DNA of 8,639 nt from Planctomycetia bacterium (lineage in GTDB: Bacteria > Planctomycetota > Planctomycetia > Pirellulales > UBA1268), in assembly GCA_009923125.1 (NCBI GenBank), contig RFUD01000080.1:1-8639 (forward strand), read 5' to 3'. The position numbers were made by a program, and so were the translations under genes. Positions 1-7,850 of the stretch are shown here, in pieces. The notes under the pieces are model-generated. The model made no database searches, was not told the DNA's origin, and saw only the letters and a list, made by a program, of their open reading frames with translations. Position 1 is the stretch's first letter, and the number at the start of each line of letters is the position of its first letter.

Positions 1-1389
1 AATGCGTCGGACCGCGCCGTGTCCGGGGCGGCGCTCGACCTGCGGGAGGATGGTGCGGAGCGGCCGGGGGTCCGGGTGGGGGACATCCCTGCGGGCGGCA
101 CCGTCACGCAGCGGTTCGATGTGCGCTTCGCCGCGCCGGGCAGCCACGTGATCGAGGCGCGTCTGCCGGCGGACGTGCTGCCGGCCGACAACCTGCGGAC
201 ACTCGTGGTGGACGTGGCCGACCGGATCGACGTGCTGATCATCGACGGCGACCCGCGCGGCGGCGCCAGGGCGGGGGATGCTTTCTATCTGGCCACCGCG
301 CTCGCGCCGGGCGCAGGCGCGCCGACGGGGCTCCGGCCACGCATCGAGCCGCCACGGGCGCTCGCCAGCCTCGACCTCGCCACCTTCGACTGCATCTGGC
401 TGCTCGACGTCGCCTCCCTCGACGCTCCCGAGGTCGCGGCGCTCGAATCCTATGTGAAGGCCGGAGGAGGAGCGGTGTTCTTCGGCGGGCCGCGGACCGA
501 TGCGGAGGTGGTGAACCGCACGCTCCATCGCGCGGGGGCGGGCGTGTATCCGGTCCCGTTGGCCGGCGCGGTCGATCTCGGCGGCCCCGCGGCGGCGACC
601 GGCCCCGACGTGCGCGTGGAGGACCACCCGGTCGTGGCGGTGCTCTCCGGGCAGCGCAACCCGCTCCTCGACGCCGTACGGATCGACCGGTACCTCGCGG
701 TGGAGCGTGGGTACGAGCCGCCCGCCGGTGCCGGCCTGCGTCGGCTCCTGTCGCTGCGCAACGGCGCGCCCCTCGTGGTGGAGCGGCCGTACGGCGCGGG
801 GCTCGTCGTGGCGGTGCTATCGACGGCGGCACCGGGGTGGAACAACTGGGCCCGCGGGAATCCCAGCTGGGTGGTCGTGATGCTGGAACTGGAGAGCCAC
901 CTCGCCGCCGCCCGCCGTCGCGCCGGCTCCCTCGAAGTGGGCGACGTGCTGCAGCTCGCGCTCGATGCCGGCGCCGATGAACACGAGGTCGATTTCAGCG
1001 TGCCTCCGCAGGCTGCGATCGTCCATCAGGCCGCCGCCGTGGGGGAGGATGGGCGGTTGACCGCCCGGCTGCCGACCAGCCTGGCGGGTCCCTACACGGC
1101 GTTGTGGAAAAGGCTCGACGGCACGGAGCAGGACCGCGCGTGGGCCGTGAACGTCGCGCCGGACGAGGGGCAGCTCGAGCGGATCGGCCGCGAGCGGCTC
1201 GATCGCACGCTCGCCGGCATCCCGTTCCGCTACGACACCGCGTCGGCGCTCGAGCCCGACTCGGGCGCGTTGGCGGGAGTTTCCCTCGTGCACCCGTTGC
1301 TCTACGCCCTGCTCGCGATCCTGCTCCTCGAGCAGATCGTGTCCGCCTCGGCGAGTTACCATCCGACCCCCGCCCGGCGCACCCGCTGA
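1..1389 (+). CDS. BatA-like membrane-anchored protein, C-terminal part (5' end outside window)
   Basis: The frame is open from the first base to TGA at 1387-1389, so the true start lies upstream. The GTG at 19 is only an internal valine codon. The visible part opens with a beta-rich segment (about 61-225; motif IPAGGTVTQRF) of the kind that follows the VWA domain in planctomycete BatA-type proteins. An alpha/beta domain resembling class I glutamine amidotransferases follows (about 226-830; begins IDVLIIDGDP, later GGGAVFFGGP). The expected nucleophilic Cys at the turn is absent, so catalysis is unlikely. After a further beta-rich stretch there is one hydrophobic helix (about 1285-1347; LLYALLAILLLEQIV) and a short basic tail ending SYHPTPARRTR. 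That tail suggests the C-terminus is cytoplasmic and the bulk periplasmic. The BatA N-terminus and VWA domain are inferred from family resemblance and are not in the window. Gene 2 starts 14 bp downstream, consistent with an operon. Confident that the gene is real; the family name is from memory. Confidence 0.88.
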   Translation, partial: NASDRAVSGAALDLREDGAERPGVRVGDIPAGGTVTQRFDVRFAAPGSHVIEARLPADVLPADNLRTLVVDVADRIDVLIIDGDPRGGARAGDAFYLATALAPGAGAPTGLRPRIEPPRALASLDLATFDCIWLLDVASLDAPEVAALESYVKAGGGAVFFGGPRTDAEVVNRTLHRAGAGVYPVPLAGAVDLGGPAAATGPDVRVEDHPVVAVLSGQRNPLLDAVRIDRYLAVERGYEPPAGAGLRRLLSLRNGAPLVVERPYGAGLVVAVLSTAAPGWNNWARGNPSWVVVMLELESHLAAARRRAGSLEVGDVLQLALDAGADEHEVDFSVPPQAAIVHQAAAVGEDGRLTARLPTSLAGPYTALWKRLDGTEQDRAWAVNVAPDEGQLERIGRERLDRTLAGIPFRYDTASALEPDSGALAGVSLVHPLLYALLAILLLEQIVSASASYHPTPARRTR

Positions 1390-1403
1390 CGCCGCGTGAC
1401 CGC

Positions 1404-3845
1404 ATGACCATCCCGCCACCCATCCCGATGCTGGCCGCCGCCGAGCAGGTGCACCACCGGCTCACGAGCACGCTCGTCGAGAGCTTCTCGCAGTGGTGGC
1501 AGATGCCCTTGTTGGTGGCGACGTTCGTGGCCGTCGGCGTCGGCGTGCTGTGGCTGTATCGCCGTGACGCCGCCGAACTGCCGCGCGGCGTGGGGCTGGT
1601 GCTGGCCACGCTGCGGCTGGCCGCGCTGGCGGCCCTCGCGGCCGCCTACCTCGATTTCGAGCGCACGGCGGAGCACGAGGTGGTGTTTCCATCGCGCGTC
1701 GCCGTGCTGATCGACACCAGTGCGAGCATGACGCTCGACGACGGACGCGACGCCGCGGAGCCCGCCCGGACCCGGGCCGAACGGGCGGCGGCAGTGCTCG
1801 CCGAGGGCGGCCTGCTCGCCGCGCTCGGTGAGGTGCACGAGGTGTCGCTGTGGCGGTTCGACGCCGATGCGGAGGCCGTGGTGGTGATCCCTCCCGGCGG
1901 CGGCCCGCCGGACGGCTCGCCCACCGGCGAGGGCGGCCCGGAACGGTGGCGCGAGCGGCTCGCACCCCGGGGTTTCGAGACGCGGCTCGGCGCGGCGCTC
2001 GGACAGGTGCTCGAGCAGGAGCCGCCGGGTGTGCTCGCCGGCGTCGTCGTGCTTTCCGACGGCGCGAACAACGCCGGCCTCGACCCCGCCGCCGCGACCG
2101 GCGGGCTGGTTCGGGCCGGTGTGCCGGTGCATGCGATCGGCATCGGCTCCGACACGGTCCCGCCCAACGTGCGGATCGCCGACCTCGTGGCGCCCGCGAG
2201 GGTGTTTCCGGGCGACCGGTTCACCGTCACCGGCCACGTGCAGGCCCACGGGTTTGCCGGGCAGCGGGCCCGCCTGGAACTGGCCGAACGGGACGCGGCC
2301 GGCGCGACCCGCGTGATCGAGGCCGCCGACGTCGAACTCGGGGACGACGGCACGCTTGCCGCGGCGCGGTTCGACGTGCCCGGGCTCGAAGCCACCGGCC
2401 GGCGGGAACTCGTCCTGCGCATCGCCGCGCCGGCGGGGGATCGGTCCGCGGCCGACGACACCCAGGCGGTGGACGTCGAGGTGGTCGATCGAGTGACGCA
2501 GGTCCTGCTCATGGCCGGTGGCCCGTCGCGGGAATACCAGTTCATGCGGAACGTGCTCGAGCGCGACAAGAGCTTCGCCGTGGACGTCCTGCTGGGGACG
2601 GCTGCGCCGGGCATCTCGCAGGATGCCCGGCGGATCCTCGACGGGTTTCCGGCCACGGCCGAGGAACTGGCCGAGTACGACGTGATCGTGGCGTTCGACT
2701 ACGACTGGCGGCTGCTGGATGCCGCCGCGCAGGGCCGGCTCGAGCGCTGGGTCGCGCAGGAATCCGGCGGCCTCGTGCTGGTCGCCGGCGGCGTGTTCAC
2801 CGAGGCCTGGCTTGCCGATCCGCGGACGTCGGTCGTACGCACCCTGCATCCGGTCGAGCTGCGCCGTGCCGTCGCGGTCACCGGCGACGGGCCGCAGGGG
2901 CGGGAAAAGCCGATGCCGCTGGCCTTCACGACCGACGGTCAGGATGCGGAGTTTCTCTGGCTCGCCGCCAGCCGGGTGGCGAGCCAGACCGTGTGGTCCG
3001 AGTTCAAGGGGGTGTTCGCCTGCTTTCCCGCCGCCGCCGGCAAACCCGGCGCGACCGTCTACGCGCGGGCACGCACCGCCGGCGGGGAGGGGAGCGTCGG
3101 CGCGGGGGAGGCGAACCCGGCGTACATGGTGGGCCAGTTCTACGGCTCGGGGAGCGTGTTCTACCTGGGCAGCGGCGAGATGTGGCGGCTGCGCGGCATC
3201 GACGACGCGGCCTATGAGCGGTACGCGACACAACTGCTCCGGCACGTGTCGCAGGGCCGGCTGCTGCGCGGGTCGCGCCGGGCGCGGCTGCTCGTGGAGC
3301 GCGATCGGTGTGCCGTGGGGGCGAGCGTGGTGGTGCGGATCGTGTCGGCGGCCGGAGAGGGCGATCCCGCCGGGATGTCGGCCCTGACCTGCCAGGCCGT
3401 GGGGCCCGACGGTGTCCCGGTGCGGGTGCCGCTGGTCCCGGAAGCGGGACGGCCGGGGATCGCGCAAGGGGCCTTCGTCGCCTCGCGCGAGGGGACGTGG
3501 CGGATCGACGTCGATCTCGGCGACACCGCGGGCGAGCGGCTCACGCGCCGCATTCAAGCCCGGCTGCCCGACCGCGAGTTGGAGCGTCCGCGGCTCGACC
3601 GCGGTGTGCTCGATCAGGTGGCGCTCTTGTCGGGTGGATCGGCCCGCTACCTCGATGGCGAGCCGTGGACCGCCGCGGCGTCCGCCTCCCTCGCCCGGCT
3701 GCTTCCCGACCGGACGCGCCGCGAGTACGAGACCGGCGTTCCCGACATGACGTTCAAGCGGCGGCTCAACGCGACGCTGCTCGCCGTGGCCTGCGGCCTG
3801 CTGTGCCTCGAGTGGATCATCCGTCGCGTGGTCCGCCTCGCCTGA
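1404..3845 (+). CDS. VWA-domain membrane protein with glutamine-amidotransferase-like domain
   Basis: 813 residues from ATG 1404, the first start after the upstream stop. The frame stays open to 1104, but that part overlaps gene 1 and reads as out-of-frame Arg/Pro-rich protein. Two membrane helices lie near the N-terminus (about 35-52 and 63-82). A VWA domain follows (about 97-280) with all MIDAS ligands visible: D104-x-S106-x-S108 in VLIDTSASM, T193 in FETRLG and D219 in VVLSDGANN. Metal-dependent ligand binding is therefore plausible. A beta-sandwich-like region (about 281-355) leads to an alpha/beta domain (about 362-500; VTQVLLMAGGPSREYQF, then GGLVLVAGGVFTE at 455-467). This domain looks like class I glutamine amidotransferases but has no Cys at the nucleophile turn. 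The protein ends in a third hydrophobic helix (about 787-806) and the basic tail RRVVRLA. No Shine-Dalgarno sequence is evident before the start. The family is common in planctomycetes next to BatA-like genes; its function is unknown. Confidence 0.92.
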   Translation: MTIPPPIPMLAAAEQVHHRLTSTLVESFSQWWQMPLLVATFVAVGVGVLWLYRRDAAELPRGVGLVLATLRLAALAALAAAYLDFERTAEHEVVFPSRVAVLIDTSASMTLDDGRDAAEPARTRAERAAAVLAEGGLLAALGEVHEVSLWRFDADAEAVVVIPPGGGPPDGSPTGEGGPERWRERLAPRGFETRLGAALGQVLEQEPPGVLAGVVVLSDGANNAGLDPAAATGGLVRAGVPVHAIGIGSDTVPPNVRIADLVAPARVFPGDRFTVTGHVQAHGFAGQRARLELAERDAAGATRVIEAADVELGDDGTLAAARFDVPGLEATGRRELVLRIAAPAGDRSAADDTQAVDVEVVDRVTQVLLMAGGPSREYQFMRNVLERDKSFAVDVLLGTAAPGISQDARRILDGFPATAEELAEYDVIVAFDYDWRLLDAAAQGRLERWVAQESGGLVLVAGGVFTEAWLADPRTSVVRTLHPVELRRAVAVTGDGPQGREKPMPLAFTTDGQDAEFLWLAASRVASQTVWSEFKGVFACFPAAAGKPGATVYARARTAGGEGSVGAGEANPAYMVGQFYGSGSVFYLGSGEMWRLRGIDDAAYERYATQLLRHVSQGRLLRGSRRARLLVERDRCAVGASVVVRIVSAAGEGDPAGMSALTCQAVGPDGVPVRVPLVPEAGRPGIAQGAFVASREGTWRIDVDLGDTAGERLTRRIQARLPDRELERPRLDRGVLDQVALLSGGSARYLDGEPWTAAASASLARLLPDRTRREYETGVPDMTFKRRLNATLLAVACGLLCLEWIIRRVVRLA

Positions 3846-3868
3846 CATCCTCCCCCGGAACCTCACTC

Positions 3869-6058
3869 GTGTCCGTCGTCTCCGATCCACAGCAGCGGCC
3901 GGCTCGCGGGCCACGCCCGTTGACGGCGCCGGAACCGCAGGCGGCGGGGCTCGAACCGCTCCTCGGCCTGCTGGCGCGGCTGCGGCGCGGCGCCCGACGC
4001 TGGGTGTGGGTCGAGACGGTCGCCTGGGTGTGCCTCGCCGGCACGGCGATCTTCTGGACGACGCTCGCCGCCGACTGGCTGCTCGAACCGCCCGTGTGGT
4101 GGCGGGCGGCGATCGCGGCAGCCTGCGCGGTGGGGCTGGGCTGCATGCTCGCCGGAAAGCTCGTGGCGCGGCTGGCCGTGCCCCTCTCCGACAGGGCGCT
4201 GGCCATGCTCGTCGAACGCGGGCATCCGGCGTTTCGGGACAGCCTGTCCACGGCCATCGAACTCGCCGGGCAGCCGCGGGCCGACGTCGATCCGCGGCTG
4301 CTCGCGCGGACGGTCGCGGAGGCGGGGGCGCTCGTGGACCAGGTGGACACCGGCCGCTTCTTCCGCCGCCGGCGACTGGCGGGGTTGCTGCTGGCCGGTC
4401 TCGTGGGGGCGGCGAGCATCGCGGCGCTGGCGGTCGCCAGGCCCTCCGTCGCCGACCTGTGGGTCGCACGCCACGCACTGTTTCGCGACCAGCCCTGGCC
4501 GCGCGACGTCGTGCTCACCGCCGAGGGCTTCGCCGACGGCCGGCGGACGGTGGCCCGCGGCGCCGACGTGGAAGTGATCGTGAAGGCCAGTGCGGCTCGG
4601 CAGATGCCCGACGTCGTCGATCTTCGCAGCCGGGGTGCGGGTGGCTGGCGCACCGACCGCATGGGCACGCGCGGCGGGATCGTGGACGGCGGGCAGGCGT
4701 TCGGCCATGTGCTCAAGGGCGTCGCCGAGGATCTCACGCTCGAGGTGCGCGGCGGCGACGCGCGGCTCCGCGACCTGCGGCTGGTCGTGGTCGACGCGCC
4801 GGGACTCGAGGCGCTCGAAATCACCGCCAGGCTGCCCGACTATCTCGGCGGCGGGCGGCGGCGGGTGCCAGCGTCGCGGCTCGTGCAGGTGCCGGCCGGG
4901 GCGACGGTGGAGATCGCCTGCATGGCGACGAAGGACCTGGCGGCGGCCTCGGTCGCCGCGGTGTCGGAGGGAGCCGAGGAGGTGCTCGCCACCCTGACGA
5001 CGGGAGCGCCGACCCGCGGGATCGACGCCGTGGTCGGGCCGGTGAGCGGCGACCGCATGATCGTCGTGCGGTTCACCGACACCGACGGCCTCGCCAACCG
5101 GGAGCCGATCTCGTTCGTGCTCTCGGCGGTGCCCGACGCGCCGCCGCAGGTGGCGGTGCGCATGCAGGGCATCTCGACCGCCGTCACGCCGCAGGCCGTC
5201 CTGCCGTTCACGGGGACGATCACCGACGACCACGGCATCGAGTCGGCGAGCATCCAGATCCGTGTCGCCGACGGCCCCGAAGCCGCATCGTCCGTCGGCC
5301 GGGTGCGGTCGGGCTCGACGCTCGTCGAACTGCCCGCGGAGGAGCCGGAGCGGGCCGCCCTCGAGCCGCTCGGCCTGGCGCCGGGCAGGCGGGTGTCGGT
5401 GTCGCTCCTTGCGACCGACGGCTGCCGTCTCGCGGGGGGGCCGAACGTCGGTGCCTCCGATGCGTGGACTCTCGACGTCGTCGCACCGGAGACGCTCCTC
5501 GCCATGCTCGAGGCCCGCGAGATCATCCTCCGGCGTCGGTTCGAAAGCTGCGTCGCCGACCTCACGCAGGTCCGTGATCGTCTCGCGCAGCCGCCGTCGG
5601 CCGCTCCGGCGGGCGACTCCGGGGATGACGCGGGCGACGCGGGTGACGACCTCGCCCGGCTGGCGGAGGCGGCGTCCCGCGCGGCGGGGGAAACGGCCGA
5701 GATCGCCACGGCGTTTCGGCTGATCCGCACGGAACTCGACAACAACCGGCTGTTGTCTGCGGAACTCGACACGCGGCTCGTGGTCCAGATCGCCGACCCG
5801 CTCGCCGCCGTCGCCTCCGCCGACCTGCCATCCCTGGCCGCGGCCTGCCGTCGTCGCATCGCGCGGGGCGAGGCGGTGCGGCTCACCGACCAGGTGCTCG
5901 GCAGGATGCGGGCCGTGCTCGATAGAATGATGGAGTTGGAGTCGTTCAACGAGGTCGTCGATCTGCTCCGCGGCCTGATTCGGACGCAGGAAGAGATTCG
6001 CGCCGAGACGCTGAAACGTCAGAAGCAGAAGGCCCGGGAGGCCCTCGAGCAGCCATGA
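3869..6058 (+). CDS. Large membrane protein, DUF4175-like architecture, unknown function
   Basis: 729 residues from GTG 3869, preceded at 8 nt by a weak GGAA and lying 23 bp after gene 2. No ATG candidate fits before the first membrane helix; a TTG near 3920 is a less likely alternative. Hydrophobic helices are at about 49-71, 78-100 and 169-190. Between the second and third is a conserved-looking soluble stretch (LSDRALAMLVERGHPAFRDSLSTAIEL in part). The region 195-535 is beta-rich and probably periplasmic, with motifs such as LEITARLPDYLGG, ITDDHGIESA and LLATDGCRLAGGPNVGASD. An amphipathic helix (about 540-575; EAREIILRRRFES) leads into an acidic linker, GDSGDDAGDAGDD (582-594), and a helical charged C-terminus (about 672-729) rich in K/Q/E. 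The three-helix-then-large-soluble-domain plan resembles DUF4175 proteins, but the match is by eye. The stop overlaps the start of gene 4 (ATGA), so the two are probably translated together. Confidence 0.9.
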   Translation: MSVVSDPQQRPARGPRPLTAPEPQAAGLEPLLGLLARLRRGARRWVWVETVAWVCLAGTAIFWTTLAADWLLEPPVWWRAAIAAACAVGLGCMLAGKLVARLAVPLSDRALAMLVERGHPAFRDSLSTAIELAGQPRADVDPRLLARTVAEAGALVDQVDTGRFFRRRRLAGLLLAGLVGAASIAALAVARPSVADLWVARHALFRDQPWPRDVVLTAEGFADGRRTVARGADVEVIVKASAARQMPDVVDLRSRGAGGWRTDRMGTRGGIVDGGQAFGHVLKGVAEDLTLEVRGGDARLRDLRLVVVDAPGLEALEITARLPDYLGGGRRRVPASRLVQVPAGATVEIACMATKDLAAASVAAVSEGAEEVLATLTTGAPTRGIDAVVGPVSGDRMIVVRFTDTDGLANREPISFVLSAVPDAPPQVAVRMQGISTAVTPQAVLPFTGTITDDHGIESASIQIRVADGPEAASSVGRVRSGSTLVELPAEEPERAALEPLGLAPGRRVSVSLLATDGCRLAGGPNVGASDAWTLDVVAPETLLAMLEAREIILRRRFESCVADLTQVRDRLAQPPSAAPAGDSGDDAGDAGDDLARLAEAASRAAGETAEIATAFRLIRTELDNNRLLSAELDTRLVVQIADPLAAVASADLPSLAAACRRRIARGEAVRLTDQVLGRMRAVLDRMMELESFNEVVDLLRGLIRTQEEIRAETLKRQKQKAREALEQP
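6055..6058 (+). promoter_or_regulatory. ATGA stop/start overlap coupling genes 3 and 4
   Basis: The bases ATGA hold the start codon of gene 4 (6055-6057) and the stop codon of gene 3 (6056-6058). Such overlaps usually mean the downstream gene is translated by terminating or re-initiating ribosomes, which favours matched production of the two proteins. A purine-rich GGGAGG lies at 6036-6041, 13 nt before the start; this is farther than usual, so re-initiation may matter more than independent binding. Confidence 0.7.
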
Positions 6059-7788
6059 AGTCCGACACCCGAGCACGCCGCACCAGCATTCGCGGCATCA
6101 GCGGCATCAGCAGCATGGACGGGGACGGGGTCGCGGTCGTCGTGGTGGTCGCACTGGTCGCGGTGGCCGCCGGCCTGCCCGCCGTCGGGAACGCCGGTGA
6201 GCCCGCCGCGGCCAACGCCGCGCCGCCCCTCGCATCGCGCGAGCAGGAACTCGCGGCGCAGTTCCGCGATCTCGAGCGGACGTTTCTCCGGCTTGCCGAT
6301 CTGCTGGCTGCCAGCGACCCGCGGCGATCGGCGATTCTCCGGGCGGCCTTCGCACGGGCTCGCGACGAGGAACTGGGGGACCGCCTCGACGTGATCGTGA
6401 GGCTGCTCGAGGAAGGGCAGTTGCTCAAGGCCGGGAGCAGCCAGGCGACGGCGATCGGCAAGCTCCAGGAGTTGCTTGGCCTGCTCGAGGCCGGCGACGG
6501 TCAACGCGAACGGGCCACGGCGAAGGAGGAGGTGAAACAGTTTCTGTCGCGCGTCGCCAAGGCGATCGCCAAGCAGCGTGACATCGAGGGCTCCACCGAG
6601 GCCGGCGCGGACGAGGGCAAACTCGCCGAACGCCAGCGGAAACTCTCCGAAGAGACCGACGCGCTCGCCCGGGACATCGACGGCTTTGCCAAGCGCGTGG
6701 ATGCCCGCGCGGGCGCGGCTGCCGGGAATCCCCCGCCGGACGCGGCGCCGGGAGAGGCTGCGAAGCCGGGTCAGCAGGGCGGTGAGCCGGGACAGGAGGG
6801 CCAGCAGGGGCAGCAGGGACAGGATGGACAGCCCGCGGGCGGTGCCAACGCTGGCAACGATGCCGAACCCCAGGGGGCGGACGCCGGGCAGCCAAACGCC
6901 GCGGAGCAAAGCGCCGGGCAGGAGAAGCCGATCGAGGGGGACGACGAGGCCGCCCGCGCCGGCCGGACGCGGCAGCGGCTCGACGCCGCCCGCAAGCGCA
7001 TGGATCAGGCCCGGGAGCAGCTCGAGGAGGCGCGGCGCCGTGACGCCCGGGCCGCGCAGGAAAAGGCCGTCGAGGAACTCGAGACGGCCCGCGCCGAACT
7101 CGAGGAGATCCTCCGGCAGATGCGGGAGGAGGAGGTCGAGAGGCTGCTCGTGCAGCTGGAGGCGCGGCTGCGCGGGATGCTTCGCGTCGAACGGGCGGTC
7201 CTCGCCGGCGTCGAAAAATTGGCGGCCGAGGCGGCGGCCTCTCCGGTCGGCGGGGATCGTGAGCGGCAGCTGGAGGCGGCGCGGCTCGGCCGCGAGCAGG
7301 CGGCCGTCGGAGCCGACGCCGCGAAGGCGCTGGTGCTGGTCCGCGACGACGGTTCGGCGGTGGCCATTCCGGAGGCGCTCGAGCAGGTGCGTGACGATGC
7401 CACGCAGGCCGCCGCGCGGCTGGAGCGCGGCGATGGCGGCGACACGACCCGTGGGCTCGTGCAGGACATCGTCGCCAACCTCGAGGAGATGTTGGCGGCC
7501 CTCGAGAAGGCGCAGAAGGAGCAGCAGGCCCGGCAGCAGGGGGGCGCCGGCGGGCGGCCTGCGGAGCCCGGCGAGCAGCCGCTGGTGGACAAGCTCTCCG
7601 AGCTCAAGATGATCCGCGCGTTGCAGATGCGGGTGAACACCCGCACGCGCCGGTTCGCGCAGCTGCTCACCGACGGCGTCGAGCGGGCGGAGGAGCCGGA
7701 GCTGTTGCGGGCGATCGAACGCCTCGCCGAGCGGCAGCACACGATCGAGCGGGCGGCCCGGGACATCGTCAGCGGCCGCACGGAGTGA
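6055..7788 (+). CDS. Exported or anchored coiled-coil protein with Gly/Gln-rich linker
   Basis: 577 residues from ATG 6055, which overlaps the stop of gene 3 by four bases. The N-terminus is basic (KSDTRARRTSIR) and is followed by a hydrophobic segment (about 25-45; GVAVVVVVALVAVAAGLPAV) that could be a signal peptide or anchor. ATG 6115 is in frame, but it would leave an acidic MDGDG leader without the basic region, so the first ATG is preferred. Charged helices span about 62-215. A low-complexity Gly/Gln/Pro/Ala linker follows (about 218-300), including five Gly-Gln-X triplets at 246-260. A strong coiled coil comes next (about 300-393; TRQRLDAARKRMDQAREQLEEA). The C-terminal helical part holds KLSELKMIRALQMRVNTRT (about 513-531), a motif I recall as conserved in planctomycete proteins of this kind. 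No enzymatic motif is visible. A structural or scaffold partner of the membrane proteins encoded upstream is an inference from context. Confidence 0.9.
   Translation: MKSDTRARRTSIRGISGISSMDGDGVAVVVVVALVAVAAGLPAVGNAGEPAAANAAPPLASREQELAAQFRDLERTFLRLADLLAASDPRRSAILRAAFARARDEELGDRLDVIVRLLEEGQLLKAGSSQATAIGKLQELLGLLEAGDGQRERATAKEEVKQFLSRVAKAIAKQRDIEGSTEAGADEGKLAERQRKLSEETDALARDIDGFAKRVDARAGAAAGNPPPDAAPGEAAKPGQQGGEPGQEGQQGQQGQDGQPAGGANAGNDAEPQGADAGQPNAAEQSAGQEKPIEGDDEAARAGRTRQRLDAARKRMDQAREQLEEARRRDARAAQEKAVEELETARAELEEILRQMREEEVERLLVQLEARLRGMLRVERAVLAGVEKLAAEAAASPVGGDRERQLEAARLGREQAAVGADAAKALVLVRDDGSAVAIPEALEQVRDDATQAAARLERGDGGDTTRGLVQDIVANLEEMLAALEKAQKEQQARQQGGAGGRPAEPGEQPLVDKLSELKMIRALQMRVNTRTRRFAQLLTDGVERAEEPELLRAIERLAERQHTIERAARDIVSGRTE
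6092..6109 (+). repeat. 9-bp tandem duplication at the start of gene 4
   Basis: GCGGCATCA occurs twice in direct succession and is followed by a degenerate third copy (GCAGCAT). It encodes the Gly-Ile-Ser repeats in the n-region of the signal or anchor segment (residues 14-20). Probably slippage; no function is evident. Confidence 0.7.
6790..6834 (+). repeat. Gly-Gln-X triplet repeat inside gene 4
   Basis: Five consecutive 9-base units encode Gly-Gln-X (X = Glu, Gln, Gln, Asp, Pro), residues 246-260 of the gene 4 protein, with a related GQQ just before (from 6769). The codons vary between units (gga/ggc/ggg, with cag constant), so the pattern looks maintained at protein level and is not a recent DNA slippage. 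It lies in the flexible linker between two coiled-coil regions. Confidence 0.75.
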
Positions 7789-7827
7789 CGGCTGCGGCGT
7801 TGCCGCGCCGAAAGCCCCGGCCACGGG

Positions 7828-7833
7828 TATGAT
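7828..7833 (+). promoter_or_regulatory. Possible -10 element (TATGAT) upstream of gene 5
   Basis: TATGAT matches the sigma-70 -10 consensus at 5 of 6 positions and stands out as AT-rich in a very GC-rich gap, 27 nt before the gene 5 start. No good -35 is found at 16-18 bp: the nearest candidate, TTGCCG at 7800-7805, is 22 bp away, which is too far. If active, it would let gene 5 be transcribed apart from the upstream genes. Confidence 0.25.
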
Positions 7834-7846
7834 GGACCAGGTCGCC

Positions 7847-7850
7847 GGAG
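7847..7850 (+). promoter_or_regulatory. Shine-Dalgarno-like GGAG before gene 5
   Basis: GGAG lies 10 nt upstream of ATG 7861, within the acceptable range for a ribosome binding site. It supports that ATG over the out-of-frame ATGs at 7829, 7832 and 7851. In a sequence this GC-rich, a four-base match is weak evidence alone. Confidence 0.4.

Noticed and set aside
1104..1403. N-terminal extension of gene 2 upstream of ATG 1404
   Set aside because: It overlaps the coding end of gene 1, including its membrane helix, and encodes an Arg-rich sequence with no domain features. ATG 1404 follows the gene 1 stop by 14 bp.
1850..3217. 455-residue + strand frame inside gene 2
   Set aside because: Arg- and Gly-rich shadow frame. 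Gene 2 has intact VWA motifs and membrane helices across the same bases.
1356..4478. 1040-residue open frame on the minus strand
   Set aside because: It lies antisense to genes 2 and 3. Its product is dominated by Arg, Pro, Gly and His with no domain or membrane pattern, the usual result of high GC at third codon positions on the coding strand.
5923..5928. TAGAAT as an internal promoter for gene 4
   Set aside because: It is a 5 of 6 match to a -10, but there is no -35 at suitable spacing and the bases are accounted for by the coding frame (LDRMMELE). The gene 3/4 overlap argues for co-transcription.
3863..6076. 737-residue open frame on the minus strand
   Set aside because: Antisense shadow of gene 3 with Arg/His/Gly-rich composition and no family resemblance.
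6790..6834. True collagen-like domain in gene 4
   Set aside because: There are only five Gly-Gln-X triplets with little proline, too few for a stable collagen triple helix.
7794..7806. Possible terminator hairpin (GCGGC, loop GTT, GCCGC) after gene 4
   Set aside because: The stem is only 5 bp and no T-run follows. Short GC palindromes are expected by chance at this base composition.
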